Shown: positions 53,700-63,918 of the stretch, in pieces
Numbering within the stretch: position 1 is the first letter of the stretch
How the letters are laid out: each line of letters starts with the position of its first letter
Assembly: GCA_963834855.1 (NCBI GenBank)
Contig: CAWIDH010000007.1
Coordinates: forward strand, 40,600 to 104,599
DNA from: DATJKD01 sp963834855
GTDB lineage: Bacteria > Pseudomonadota > Gammaproteobacteria > Steroidobacterales > Steroidobacteraceae
Length of the DNA: 64,000 nt
Direction: 5' to 3'
Notes under the pieces: generated by a model
Seen by the model: only the letters and a program-made list of their open reading frames with translations
What the model was told of the DNA's origin: nothing
The model's database searches: none
Position numbers and translations under genes: made by a program

Positions 53700-55031
53700 G
53701 TGATTTCGCCCCGTGCACGCAGCGACCGACGCCGGGACTCGTGCCGCCGCGGCAGTTTGTGGGTTGCCTTGCTGCTCGCTGCAGGATGCGCTCAACCGGA
53801 GCGACCGGTTGCGTCGCAAGCGGATGCAGCGACCGCGACGTCCCAGGAGGTTGGGATCCTCGTGTTCGGCGACCACGGCTACGATCTCGACTACCTGGAG
53901 GCGGAGGACTACGAGCCACTCCGCAACCGCGAGCAGTTCATCGCCGCGGAGCGTGCCGACTGGCTCGACGACAAGCGGCCGCCGTCGGAGTTTCGCCCAC
54001 CCGCGATGACGCAGTACCGCAACGGATCCTGGGTCGCGGCGAGCGGCATGATGCCGGTCGCAGCCGCGATGCACGCCTTCTGTCTCGAGCGGCGCTGCGA
54101 TTTCGCAGCCATGCTCGGCGATAACATCTACCCGAACGGCGCGACCATTGGCGCCGACGGCCTCGACGATTCGACGCGGTTCGAGGCGCTCTTCCGCAGG
54201 CCGTTCGGACGATTGGCCGAGCTGGCGCCGGAGTTTCGCATCTATGCCGCGTTGGGGAACCACGACTGGAAGACCTCGCGCGCGGGCGCCTTGGCCCAGG
54301 TTGCCTATTTGTCGACTACCGTGCCCTTCTACATGGATGGCGTCGCCTACCGCGTGCAGCCGCCGGCCGCGCAGGGCGAGGTAGAGCTCTTCGTCATCGA
54401 CACGACGGTGATGCTGGCGGGACAGACGGTTTACGAGGACTCGCTCGCGGACGACGCGAGAGAGCTCAGGCCCAGCCGGCGCGAGGACCCCGATCCCTGG
54501 GTCGCGCCCCGCACCCGCACGGAGCGGGACATGGCCGCATGGCTCGAGCGCTCGCTCGCCGAATCGGATGCGCGAAGGAAGATCGTGATCGGGCATCACC
54601 CGCTCTGGTCCTCGGCGGGCAGCAAGTACGAGCAGGCGCGCGTGCTGCGCCGCCTGATTCTGCCGGCGTTGTGTCGCCATGCGGATGTCTACCTCGCCGG
54701 TCACGACCACACGCTTGAACTGCACTACGACGATTGCAGCCGGGCGTTGCCCGGTGCGGCGGTCCAGCCGCTGCCCGCCGTCGTGTCCGGCGCGGCGTCG
54801 AAGCAGGGTGCGCTGAATACGGCGTTCATGCGTCACCAGCTCGCACGCTATCCGCAGCTCAGCACGGCCTGGGCGCGGGGGCTGGTATGGGGTTTCGCGC
54901 ACCTGACGCTCTCGGGCGAGGAGGCTACCCTGCGTTTCATCGAGACGCCGGATGACGCCTCCGGCGCGGTCCAGCCGATACACACGGCGCGGTTCACGCG
55001 CCGCAGCCACAGGAATCAGGACGGGGACTGA
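53700..55031 (+). CDS. lipoprotein calcineurin-like metallophosphoesterase
   Basis: A 443-residue protein with a lipobox LAAGC (~28-32). Metallophosphoesterase motifs appear in order: LVFGDHGYD, FAAMLGDNIYPNG, AALGNHDWKT, VIGHHPLWSSAGSKYEQ and LAGHDHTLEL. The spacing is like purple-acid-phosphatase/tartrate-resistant types. It should dephosphorylate extracytoplasmic substrates. GTG 53700 is the start. It is followed by mmsA 115 bases later. Confidence 0.85.
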   Translation: MISPRARSDRRRDSCRRGSLWVALLLAAGCAQPERPVASQADAATATSQEVGILVFGDHGYDLDYLEAEDYEPLRNREQFIAAERADWLDDKRPPSEFRPPAMTQYRNGSWVAASGMMPVAAAMHAFCLERRCDFAAMLGDNIYPNGATIGADGLDDSTRFEALFRRPFGRLAELAPEFRIYAALGNHDWKTSRAGALAQVAYLSTTVPFYMDGVAYRVQPPAAQGEVELFVIDTTVMLAGQTVYEDSLADDARELRPSRREDPDPWVAPRTRTERDMAAWLERSLAESDARRKIVIGHHPLWSSAGSKYEQARVLRRLILPALCRHADVYLAGHDHTLELHYDDCSRALPGAAVQPLPAVVSGAASKQGALNTAFMRHQLARYPQLSTAWARGLVWGFAHLTLSGEEATLRFIETPDDASGAVQPIHTARFTRRSHRNQDGD

Positions 55032-55146
55032 AAATCGCACGGTCACGGGCGACGCGCCAGGCGCGGCAGTTGCACGTTCGCGGCCCGTCGGACGTATCGT
55101 ATGCAGGTGGCCGACTGCAACCGCGGGCGGCTGACAGGAGGGGATC

Positions 55147-56700
<1,554 letters not shown>

Positions 56701-56713
56701 CGCCGCAGCACGC

Positions 56714-57820
56714 ATGACGATCTGGATCGGCACGCGCAAGGGGGCGTTCGCGCTGCGCGCGGATGCGAGGCGACGAACCTGGAAGCTCGCCGGCCCTCAG
56801 TTCCTCGGGCACGTCATTCACCACGTCGTCCAGGACCCGCGCGAGCCGAAGGTGCTGTTGATGGCGACCCGGACGGGGCATCTCGGACCGACGGTCTTCC
56901 GGTCGAGCGACCGTGGCCGAAGCTGGAGCGAAGCGAAGCAGCCGCCGGCGTTTCGCAAGGCGACTGACGGCGAGCAGGCTCGCGCCGTGGATGCGGTCTT
57001 CTGGCTTACACCGGGCCATGCGTCGGAATCGGGCAGCTGGTACGCCGGCAGCTCGCCCGCGGGACTGTTCCATTCGGCGGACGGTGGCGAGACCTGGGAA
57101 CCCGTGGCCGGATTCAACGATCACCCGATGCGGCCGCAGTGGGCGCCCGGCACCGGCACGCCGGGTGGCGAGCTGCTGCACTCGGTGCTGGTCGATCCCC
57201 GCGACCCGAAGCATCTGTACCTCGGGGTCTCGATCGGCGGCGTGTTCGAATCCGCCGACGGCGGGCGCAACTGGGCGCCGCTCAACGAGGGCTGCGCCGC
57301 GGATTTCCTGCCGGATCCGAACGTGGCCTTTGGCCACGACCCGCACAGCATCGTGATGCATCCGGCGCAGCCGGACCGGCTGTACCAGCAGAATCACTGC
57401 GGTATCTATCGCCTCGATCGCCCGCAACGACGCTGGTCCCGCATCGGCGAGGCGATGCCGAGGAAGATCGGCGACATCGGCTTCCCGATCGTGCTCGATC
57501 CGTCGGATCCGGACACGGCCTGGGTGTTCCCGATGGACGGCACGACGGTCTGGCCGCGCACCTCGGTCGGCGGCAAGCCGGCGGCGTATGTCACCCGCGA
57601 CGCCGGCCGAAGCTGGCGCCGGCAGGACCGCGGGCTCCCGCGCTCGCAAGGCTGGTTCACGGTTTACCGGCAGGCCATGTGCGCCGATGCCGAGCGGCGC
57701 CTCGGGCTCTATTTCGGCACGACCGGCGGCGACCTCTGGGCCAGCACGAATGCCGGCGAGTCGTGGCGCTGCGTCGCCCGGCACCTGCCGCAGATCCTGT
57801 CGGTCACTCACGCCAACTGA
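56714..57820 (+). CDS. BNR/WD40-like beta-propeller (sialidase-fold) protein
   Basis: A 368-residue protein built of Asp-box (BNR) repeats: FRSSDRGRSWSE (~65), FHSADGGETWEP (~122), FESADGGRNWAP (~179), VTRDAGRSWRRQ (~296) and WASTNAGESWRC (~346). It starts MTIWIGTRKGAFALRADA. No signal peptide. BNR proteins of this kind are commonly encoded before a MoaD/ThiS and a ThiF/MoeB gene; here a 60-residue remnant and then an insertion lie between. Function is not known. Confidence 0.85.
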   Translation: MTIWIGTRKGAFALRADARRRTWKLAGPQFLGHVIHHVVQDPREPKVLLMATRTGHLGPTVFRSSDRGRSWSEAKQPPAFRKATDGEQARAVDAVFWLTPGHASESGSWYAGSSPAGLFHSADGGETWEPVAGFNDHPMRPQWAPGTGTPGGELLHSVLVDPRDPKHLYLGVSIGGVFESADGGRNWAPLNEGCAADFLPDPNVAFGHDPHSIVMHPAQPDRLYQQNHCGIYRLDRPQRRWSRIGEAMPRKIGDIGFPIVLDPSDPDTAWVFPMDGTTVWPRTSVGGKPAAYVTRDAGRSWRRQDRGLPRSQGWFTVYRQAMCADAERRLGLYFGTTGGDLWASTNAGESWRCVARHLPQILSVTHAN

Positions 57821-57836
57821 GGTCGCGCGGTTGCCA

Positions 57837-57905
57837 TGAACTGCACCGTCCGTATCGCGAGCCCGATCCTCGCGTTCAGTCCATCGCGCTACGGCGCGAG
57901 GTGAG
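57837..57905 (+). pseudogene. truncated 5' end of a MoaD/ThiS gene, cut by an insertion
   Basis: The frame MNCTVRIASPILAFSPSRYG starts 16 bases after the BNR stop, the place where a MoaD-like gene is expected, and ends in an early TGA. Residues NCTVRIASPILAF align with DCTVRIGSPLRSY, the start of the intact protein at 60732. After about 14 codons the similarity stops, and unrelated lower-GC sequence begins. It suggests that insertion of the 57.9-60.7 kb segment split this position. Confidence 0.4.
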
Positions 57906-58041
57906 AGTTGCCTGAGACAATCCTGCGAAATGCTGTAGTCACCACAATGACTTGCTTCCAGATCAGAAGCATTTGCCGGCAATGCGCAAAGAATCAGTGC
58001 GCCGTGTTTGGCCGGATAATCAAGAGTTAGAACCGTTCATC

Positions 58042-58437
58042 ATGGCACGTCTCGGCATCAAGGACGCCTTTGCACGGTACGGCGCAAGTCTGCACAACGT
58101 CCAATGGTCGGTCTCGCGTGGGCGGCCGATGGCTCTTTGGTCGTAAGCCTGTGGGACCACATTATCGCAAGGGCTTGCCGGGAACCTTAGAGTTCGCAGA
58201 TTCCGTCAACCGGTGGCAGGGTCCTGGAAACACGGAGTTCCGAGAGAACATCGCGAAGGCCTTCGCAGCAGGTTCCGACGTCAGACTCGTGATCGTGCGC
58301 ACGGACGAGCCAGAAGAGTCGAAGCTGGTGAGGATTTGAGTAAGTTAAAGAAGAATTACTCTGTCAGAAACGATGTCATCGGAAAAGTCGTGGAGTGGGA
58401 CGGGGACTATTACGTCGTGCGATTTACGAAGAAGTAG
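58042..58437 (+). pseudogene. conserved hypothetical protein, several frameshifts
   Basis: Reading over three frames gives about 130 residues: MARLGIKDAFARYGASLHNV (from 58042), AWAADGSLVVSLWDHIIARA, TLEFADSVNRWQGPGNTEFR, ENIAKAFAAGSDVRLVIVRT and VEAGEDLSKLKKNYSVRNDV to the TAG at 58435-58437. The pieces follow one another as in a known small conserved protein family whose function I do not recall. Base composition is lower in GC than the neighbours. Shifts near 58110, 58165 and 58320. Confidence 0.55.
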
Positions 58438-58536
58438 CTGTGTCCATAGCAATCGGGCTCAGCCGGCGAAGAGCCAGGACGGACCAAAGAACATCGCGGG
58501 TTGGCGTGTCAGTGCGCTGAGCTGCTGAAGGGCTGT

Positions 58537-58553
58537 GCGGCGAAATTCGCCGC
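58537..58553 (-). terminator. hairpin behind the TPR gene
   Basis: GCGGCGAA-A-TTCGCCGC is a perfect 8-base stem with a one-base centre, four bases past the stop of the TPR protein on its strand. Its downstream T content is low, so termination is uncertain. Confidence 0.45.
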
Positions 58554-58557
58554 CGCC

Positions 58558-60263
58558 CTATTGCTGCACGGGTGCTGTTACTTTCGCGAGAAACTCTCTT
58601 GCGATCGTAACTTCAGGGCGATCAGGGTCAGCGTCTTTCCAGCCCGTTAGAAATTCCTCATACCTTTGACTGGCCGTCACGTTGTCGCCTCTGGCCTGCG
58701 CTGCTCGAGCTATTCCGTAGATGGCTTTCGGGCGTCCCGGAGTGCGTTTCAGCGTCTGAAGAAATTGCTCTGTGGCTTCAGCTGGTCGATTCAGCTCCAT
58801 GAGCAGCGTACCGAAGAGTTCATGAGCTGGAATAATCGGATACGGCGGCTGGGAGAGGCTGTCGATCGCATCTTCAATGGCGACGGCTTCTTTCATCTTC
58901 GCCACTGCCTCATCGACGTTCCCCGAGACTTTGGCCGCGAAGGCTTCTGCCTCTCTCGCTTGCATCGTGATGATCTGTTGAGCGAACGGATGTTGCCCGG
59001 GCTCTTGCGCGATCACAGCGAGCTTGCCTGCGGCAACCCTGGCTCCGGCGGCGTCCTTGCGAGCGGCCGCAGCCATCGTTTCCAGTTGCAATTTCACTGC
59101 GACGAAATCCCGTGAAGACACCAGCAGCGGAATCGTTGCAGCACTGTCCCAATCCCCGGCTTCGACGACGTAGCGTGTCAGCATGTCGAAGTACCCATAG
59201 ACGACGCGGTCGGGTAGGGCATAGATCGTGCGCCCGCGCACGTGCCGCGATTGCAGCTCTGGGGTGTCCGCCGCCGTCCTCTTATCGGGTAAGGCGTCTA
59301 ATTGCGCCGCAACGATGTCAAGCGTCCGCCGGGCGTCTCGAAAGCGGCCTAGCTGAAGGTAGGCGTATTGCAAATAGTTGAGTGCATGAAAGTCGCGCGA
59401 GGCACCGGATTCTCCGGCACGCTTTGCGTCGGATTCAGAGGTTCGCCAGGCGTTGTCGTTCGTGGCCGCGGACTCATCCCAATATCCCAGGCGAGTAAAG
59501 ATGTGTGAAGGCATGTGCAATGCGTGCGGGACTGCGGCAGCGGTTTTGGCGTAACGACGTGCCACCGTGAGCGCCTGCTCGGCATGCACCGGATCGTCGT
59601 AGGCATGGATCAGATAGTGCAGCACACCGGGATGGTCCGGGTCGTGAGCGTAGACCTCCTCGAAGAGCTTGGCCGCTTGCACCTGGCTTTCAAACCCCTT
59701 GGTACCTTCTCTGATCGTGCCGAGGATGGACAGGCCGTAGAAAAGCTTGGTCTCGTCGTCCGGAAAGCGAGCGAAGGTGGTGGCCATGGCATCGCGGTAG
59801 CCTGCATCGCGAGCGGCTTTCGGCCCCGCACCCGCATCCTTGTACAGCGCTGCCACAGCGTCCAGGTAGAGCTTCTCGCGCGCAGACATCTTCTTCGTTG
59901 CGAGTCCCTCCTGTACCAAGCCCCAGCTGCAGTCTGGTCGGCGGCCGAAGGCGCGTCCCAGAAGGGATGGTTGTACGTCATGGCCGCGCCCCAGTAGGCC
60001 ATCGCACACGCCGGATTGTCGTTTGAGACTTCGCGGAAGACCTCCAGCGCGCGCGCGTACCAGAAGTTGTGCAACAGGGCTAACGCACGGTCGAACTTTG
60101 CGCCTACCGCCGGAGCGCACGAAGTGTCCATATGCACGTGGCCCAAACCCTCTTCAGACCCCGCATGAGAGTGCGCGTGTTCTTCCGCCTCTTGTGCAAC
60201 ACCGGGAGCGGAGAGGAAGAACACAATGGGCAAGCATGTAGCAAAGGAGGCGAGGAATCTCAT
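58558..60263 (-). CDS. secreted TPR-repeat protein, frameshifted
   Basis: About 567 residues with a signal peptide (MRFLASFATCLPIVFFLSAP). A His-rich start (EEHAHSHAGSEEGLGHVHMD) is followed by TPR-like helices with FDRALALLHNFWYARALEVF and AYWGAAMTYNHPFWD. One base is shifted near 59930; the rest (GLVQEGLATKKMSAREKLYL, VLHYLIHAYDDPVHAEQALT) continues to 58558. The closest type is the tetratricopeptide family with conserved AYWGxAMTxNHP and HYxIHAxDDP motifs. AAAGGAG precedes the ATG at 60263. Lower GC suggests transfer. Confidence 0.8.
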
Positions 60264-60349
60264 GGGAAGCTCCTTTGGAAGTGGGCATGAGGGAGCCGAG
60301 CTTCTCCAGCGCGATGCGCATTGTACGCTTGACGAAAGCAAGGACGCGG

Positions 60350-60731
60350 GCATCTCCGCAGGACCTGCTGAGCGCTGCCCGCCGCAGGGAGTTCGACGTC
60401 ATCGTGGCGGAGGACTCCTCCCGCATCTGGCGCAACATGACGGAGCAAGCCCCACGGCTCGCCGAGTTGGCGGACTTGAGCATGCCGGTGGTCACGTTGG
60501 ACCTCGACACGCGGTCCCGGAGCCCGGCGCGGAGCGGAGGTGATCGACCTGCTGCCGGGAGCGATCCCGGTCTAACGGCGCATGATGCGGGACTTGCCCG
60601 GGCTGATCGCGGGGGACCCGGACCGGGCGCGCGAGCAACTGCGCCGCTACTTCCCCCGGATCGTGCTGAAGCCGACGCGGGACGAGGGTATCGTGGCAAT
60701 CCTGAACCTCACGGCGGAGCAGCTACTGGAG
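60350..60731 (+). pseudogene. serine recombinase (resolvase) remnant with internal deletion and stop
   Basis: A piece of the N-terminal catalytic domain, LLSAARRREFDVIVAEDSSR and LAELADLSMPVVTLDLDTR, is directly joined to a C-terminal piece EVIDLLPGAIPV, a TAA at 60573-60575, then RRMMRDLPGLIAGDPDRARE and RIVLKPTRDEGIVAILNL. These segments are typical of large serine recombinases with the middle DNA-binding part missing. The C-terminal frame runs straight into the ATG of the MoaD-like gene, so the breakpoint is at that gene's start. The recombinase is probably what moved the 57.9-60.7 kb stretch. Confidence 0.7.
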
Positions 60732-61001
60732 ATGACGGACTGTACGGTGAGAATTGGGAGCCCGCTGCGCTCCTACACAAACGGTGCGGCCAGCGTGGAT
60801 GCAGCGGGCGGCACGGTGGCCGAAGTGCTCGCGGATCTCGAGCGGCGTTACCCGGGGATGCGATTCCGCATGATCGACGAGCAGGACCGAATCCGTCGCC
60901 ACGTGCGCGTGTTCGTCAACACGCGCGAGGCAAAGTCCCTGGCGGATCGAGTCGGTGCGGGCGACGAGCTGCACCTGATCTGCGCCCTGAGCGGAGGTTG
61001 A
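60732..61001 (+). CDS. MoaD/ThiS-family ubiquitin-like sulfur carrier
   Basis: A 89-residue protein. It starts MTDCTVRIGSPLRSYTNGAA and has AEVLADLERRYPGMRFRMID and HVRVFVNTREAKSLADRVGA; it ends LICALSGG with the Gly-Gly required for adenylation. The MoeB/ThiF gene follows after 3 bases, so the pair forms a carrier and its activator. It differs from the Moco MoaD at 49327 and probably serves another sulfur-transfer path. Its start lies at the recombinase breakpoint. Confidence 0.85.
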   Translation: MTDCTVRIGSPLRSYTNGAASVDAAGGTVAEVLADLERRYPGMRFRMIDEQDRIRRHVRVFVNTREAKSLADRVGAGDELHLICALSGG

Positions 61002-61004
61002 GGC

Positions 61005-62147
61005 ATGGCGCTGTCGACCGACGAGAAGACACGTTACGCACGCCACCTCGCGCTGCCGGAGATCGGCGTCGCGGGGCAGGAGAGACTGAAGGCCGCGCGC
61101 GTGCTCGTGATCGGCGCGGGAGGGCTCGGCTCGCCATCGGCGCTCTATCTCGCGGCGGCCGGTGTCGGGACGCTGGGTATCGTCGATTGCGATCGCGTCG
61201 AGCTGTCGAACCTGCAGCGCCAGGTGCTGTTCGACAGCGCTGCACTCACAAGGCCGAAGGCGGAAGCGGCACGTGAGCGACTCGAGGCGCTGAATCCGAC
61301 CATCGAGGTCATTGCGCACGAGGTCGAGCTGCGCGCCGCCAACGTTCGGGATGTGCTCGGCGCATACGACGTCGTGCTCGACGGCACCGACCGGCTCGCA
61401 ACGCGCTACCTCGTCAACGACGCCTGCGTGCTCCTCGGCAAGCCGCTCGTCACGGCCGCGATCCACCGTTTTGAAGGGCAGGCGATGACCTACGTGCCGG
61501 GCCGCGGCCCGTGCTACCGCTGCCTCTTCGCGGAGACACCGGCCGCTGTCGTGCCGAATTGCGCCGAGGCCGGCGTGCTCGGAGTTCTTCCCGGCGTGCT
61601 CGGCGCGATCCAGGCCACCGAGGCGATCAAGCTCGTCGTGGGACGCGGGGAGCCGCTCGTCGGCCGGCTGCTGACCTACGACGCGCTCGAGCTTCGATTC
61701 CAGGAGTTCCGCTTTGCGCGCCGCGTTGATTGCGCGGTCTGCGGCGAGCGGCCGACCATCACTGAGCTGCGTGACGCTCCGGAGGCGTGTATGCCCGAAG
61801 TGCTCCAATCCCTGCGTCGAATGGGGCCGCGCGAGTTGCAGATGCTGCTCGCGGATCCCCAGGTCCAGGGCACGCTGATGCTGGTCGACGTACGTGAGCC
61901 GCGCGAGTTCGCGGCCGGACACCTGCCGGGAGCGGTCAACATGCCGATGAGCGAGCTCGACCGGCGTCTCGCGGAGCTGCCCGCCGGCTCGACGGCCGTG
62001 TTCATGTGCCGCAGCGGCGGCAGAAGTCTGAGAGCGTGCGGCCAGGTGCTGCGCGCGGGCGCTGTAACTCCCGTGCAGCTCGAGGGCGGGCTTCTCGCCT
62101 GGGCCGCTGAGGTCGACCCCGGGCTCGAAGTCGCTCCCTCGGGATAG
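61005..62147 (+). CDS. MoeB/ThiF-type E1-like adenylyltransferase fused to rhodanese
   Basis: A 380-residue protein. The N-terminal E1-like domain has LVIGAGGLGSPSALYLAAAG (ATP site), DCDRVELSNLQRQVLFD, a zinc site (CYRCLF and CAVCGE) and a candidate reactive Cys in VVPNCAEAGV. The C-terminal rhodanese domain (residues ~270-380) has VDVREPREFAAGHLPGAVNM and active Cys in VFMCRSGGRSLRAC. It would adenylate the Gly-Gly tail and pass sulfur as a thiocarboxylate. It may also serve the Moco MoaD, since no other MoeB is in the window. Confidence 0.92.
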   Translation: MALSTDEKTRYARHLALPEIGVAGQERLKAARVLVIGAGGLGSPSALYLAAAGVGTLGIVDCDRVELSNLQRQVLFDSAALTRPKAEAARERLEALNPTIEVIAHEVELRAANVRDVLGAYDVVLDGTDRLATRYLVNDACVLLGKPLVTAAIHRFEGQAMTYVPGRGPCYRCLFAETPAAVVPNCAEAGVLGVLPGVLGAIQATEAIKLVVGRGEPLVGRLLTYDALELRFQEFRFARRVDCAVCGERPTITELRDAPEACMPEVLQSLRRMGPRELQMLLADPQVQGTLMLVDVREPREFAAGHLPGAVNMPMSELDRRLAELPAGSTAVFMCRSGGRSLRACGQVLRAGAVTPVQLEGGLLAWAAEVDPGLEVAPSG

Positions 62148-62219
62148 TCAGCGCGCGCGAGCGCTTGCGCACGGCAGCGGAACCGGCGTACGGTCATTCC
62201 GGAACCGGCGGAGCTTGCG

Positions 62220-62465
62220 ATGGACATCGAGAAAGCCATGAAGAATCCCGGCGCGACATTCGGTACGCCGGAAACGGTCATCGCATCGACCGATCTGACG
62301 ACAGAACAGAAGCGCGCGATCCTGCTCCAATGGCAGGACCAGCTCGAGCAGTTCCAGCACGCGGACGAGGAGAACATGCCCGCGCCCGGCGGGCAGACCG
62401 ACGTGACGGCGGATTGCCTGCGGCGGGTGACGACTCTGCTCTCCGAGCTCGGATCGCGAACCTGA
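62220..62465 (+). CDS. small conserved hypothetical protein
   Basis: An 81-residue soluble protein starting MDIEKAMKNPGATFGTPETV, with a helical middle EQKRAILLQWQDQLEQFQHA. This start is common to a small alphabet of proteobacterial proteins without assigned function that I have seen beside envelope or stress genes. The Gly/Pro-containing PAPGGQTD joins two helices. It is 72 bases after the MoeB-like gene and may share its transcript. Confidence 0.75.
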   Translation: MDIEKAMKNPGATFGTPETVIASTDLTTEQKRAILLQWQDQLEQFQHADEENMPAPGGQTDVTADCLRRVTTLLSELGSRT

Positions 62466-62475
62466 CTCGCTTCGC

Positions 62476-63840
62476 CTAGATCGACCTCAGGAACGCGACC
62501 AGGTCATTCTTCTCAGCCTGCGACAGGCCGAGACCGAAGTGCGCATCGTAGTGTGCGACCACCTCTTCGAGCGTGGCGAAGCGACCGTCGTGGTAGAAGC
62601 CTCCCCTGGCATGTGACCAGAGACCTTTCAACGGTGCAGTCCGGTAACGCCCGTCCGGTGATCGATCGGCCTGGAAGCTGTCGATGCCAATCTCCCCGGG
62701 TGTGTGCAGGTTCCAGCCTGGCTCGGTGTAGAGCGGCGGCACGTGGCAGCGGGCGCAGTCCGCCTTCCCCGAGAACAGTGTCTTGCCGCGCCGCGCCGCC
62801 GAAACATCGAAACTGCGCTGGGGCGGCGGCGGGGCCGGCAGGTTCAGCTGATACAGGTGCAACGGCGCGAGCTTCGCCGTGACGAGGTCGGGATCGTGCC
62901 GCCGGTCACCCGCGCCTGTGAGCGCGGCGATCGGGAATTTTGCGGCATCGTTGAGCCGCGGGTCGTAGAACGTCCCCTGGCCCTGCATCTCGAGATTGGC
63001 GACCAGCCCGTTCCAGTGCGGGACCGATCCCCAGCCGGTCCAGGTGTGCAGGTTGATGCCCGCGAGGCCAAAGGCGGGCGGTATCAGCGTCGCGGAAGGC
63101 TTGCGATCGGGGCGGCTGGCCTTGCCGTCGAGGAGCAGCGAGGCATCGAACTTGCCCGGGCCCCAGCCGCGCAGCACGCCGCGGACATCGTCTGCGTCGA
63201 TCCCCGGGTGCACCAGGCCGAGCAGGTCGACGAGCGGCTGCACATTCGGAGAGAGCGCGATGATCGCGCCGACGTCGAGATCGCGCGCCGCCCATCCGTC
63301 CAGGCGGCGGCCGATGCCGGGAGCCAGGGAATCGTCCACGTCCGAATGGCACAGGGCGCAGGTGATGCCGACCGATCGCAGCCGCTGGCCGGTGTCATCG
63401 AAGAAGCCGCGCACGCCCACCACCGCGTTCAGTTTCAGCAGCGCGACCGTGGTCGCAGGGTTCGTGAGGTCGACGCGGCCCTTGCGAAGATCCGCGCGCA
63501 GATTGCCGGGCAGCGCGTTCACGTCGACCTTGAGTCCGACCGCGAGCGCCGTCTCGGGGCTTACGCCCGGGCCGACGCCGCCGTTGTTGCGTCCTGCGAT
63601 GGCTTCATGCAGACGCAGCGTATCGCCCCAGAAGGCTTCGTTGCCGAACGTGTCGTGGCGGAAGATTCTCCTGCCGTCGGTCAGCGCGCGTTGCGCACCC
63701 GTTTCGATCCGCGTGTCGAGAATCCTGTCCGCCGTCGCCATGTTGCGATCGTCCTGCGACTCGGCGGTTCCGGCGTGGATCGCTGCCGCAGCCACCAGCG
63801 CCAGGGCGGCCGAGCATGCGAGCACGTTGGATGTCTTCAT
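62476..63840 (-). CDS. periplasmic diheme cytochrome c peroxidase-like protein
   Basis: A 454-residue protein with a signal peptide (MKTSNVLACSAALALVAAAA). Two heme-binding motifs are visible: CALCH at about residue 160 and CARCH at about 370. The C-terminal part KGLWSHARGGFYHDGRFATL with HDGR resembles the MauG/CcpA-like diheme family. It may reduce peroxide or oxidise an organic donor. The ATG at 63840 has GGAGGCGACG before it. Confidence 0.85.
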   Translation of the reverse strand: MKTSNVLACSAALALVAAAAIHAGTAESQDDRNMATADRILDTRIETGAQRALTDGRRIFRHDTFGNEAFWGDTLRLHEAIAGRNNGGVGPGVSPETALAVGLKVDVNALPGNLRADLRKGRVDLTNPATTVALLKLNAVVGVRGFFDDTGQRLRSVGITCALCHSDVDDSLAPGIGRRLDGWAARDLDVGAIIALSPNVQPLVDLLGLVHPGIDADDVRGVLRGWGPGKFDASLLLDGKASRPDRKPSATLIPPAFGLAGINLHTWTGWGSVPHWNGLVANLEMQGQGTFYDPRLNDAAKFPIAALTGAGDRRHDPDLVTAKLAPLHLYQLNLPAPPPPQRSFDVSAARRGKTLFSGKADCARCHVPPLYTEPGWNLHTPGEIGIDSFQADRSPDGRYRTAPLKGLWSHARGGFYHDGRFATLEEVVAHYDAHFGLGLSQAEKNDLVAFLRSI

Positions 63841-63882
63841 CGTCGCCTCCTGCGTCTGCTCCTGCCTCGACTCCGCGGCTGC

Positions 63883-63911
63883 AGGCCCGGGCCACACCCA
63901 GGCCCGGGCCT
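63883..63911 (-). terminator. 11-base GC hairpin between two minus-strand genes
   Basis: AGGCCCGGGCC at 63883-63893 pairs with GGCCCGGGCCT at 63901-63911 around a 7-base loop. Each arm is itself palindromic. It lies behind the truncated gene at 63919 and before the cytochrome gene. It probably limits read-through; no T run follows on the minus strand. Confidence 0.5.
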
Positions 63912-63918
63912 CGACGGC

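Noticed and set aside
57906..60350. A prophage in the lower-GC segment
   Set aside because: No phage structural, integrase of tyrosine type or lysis genes; only a decayed serine recombinase.
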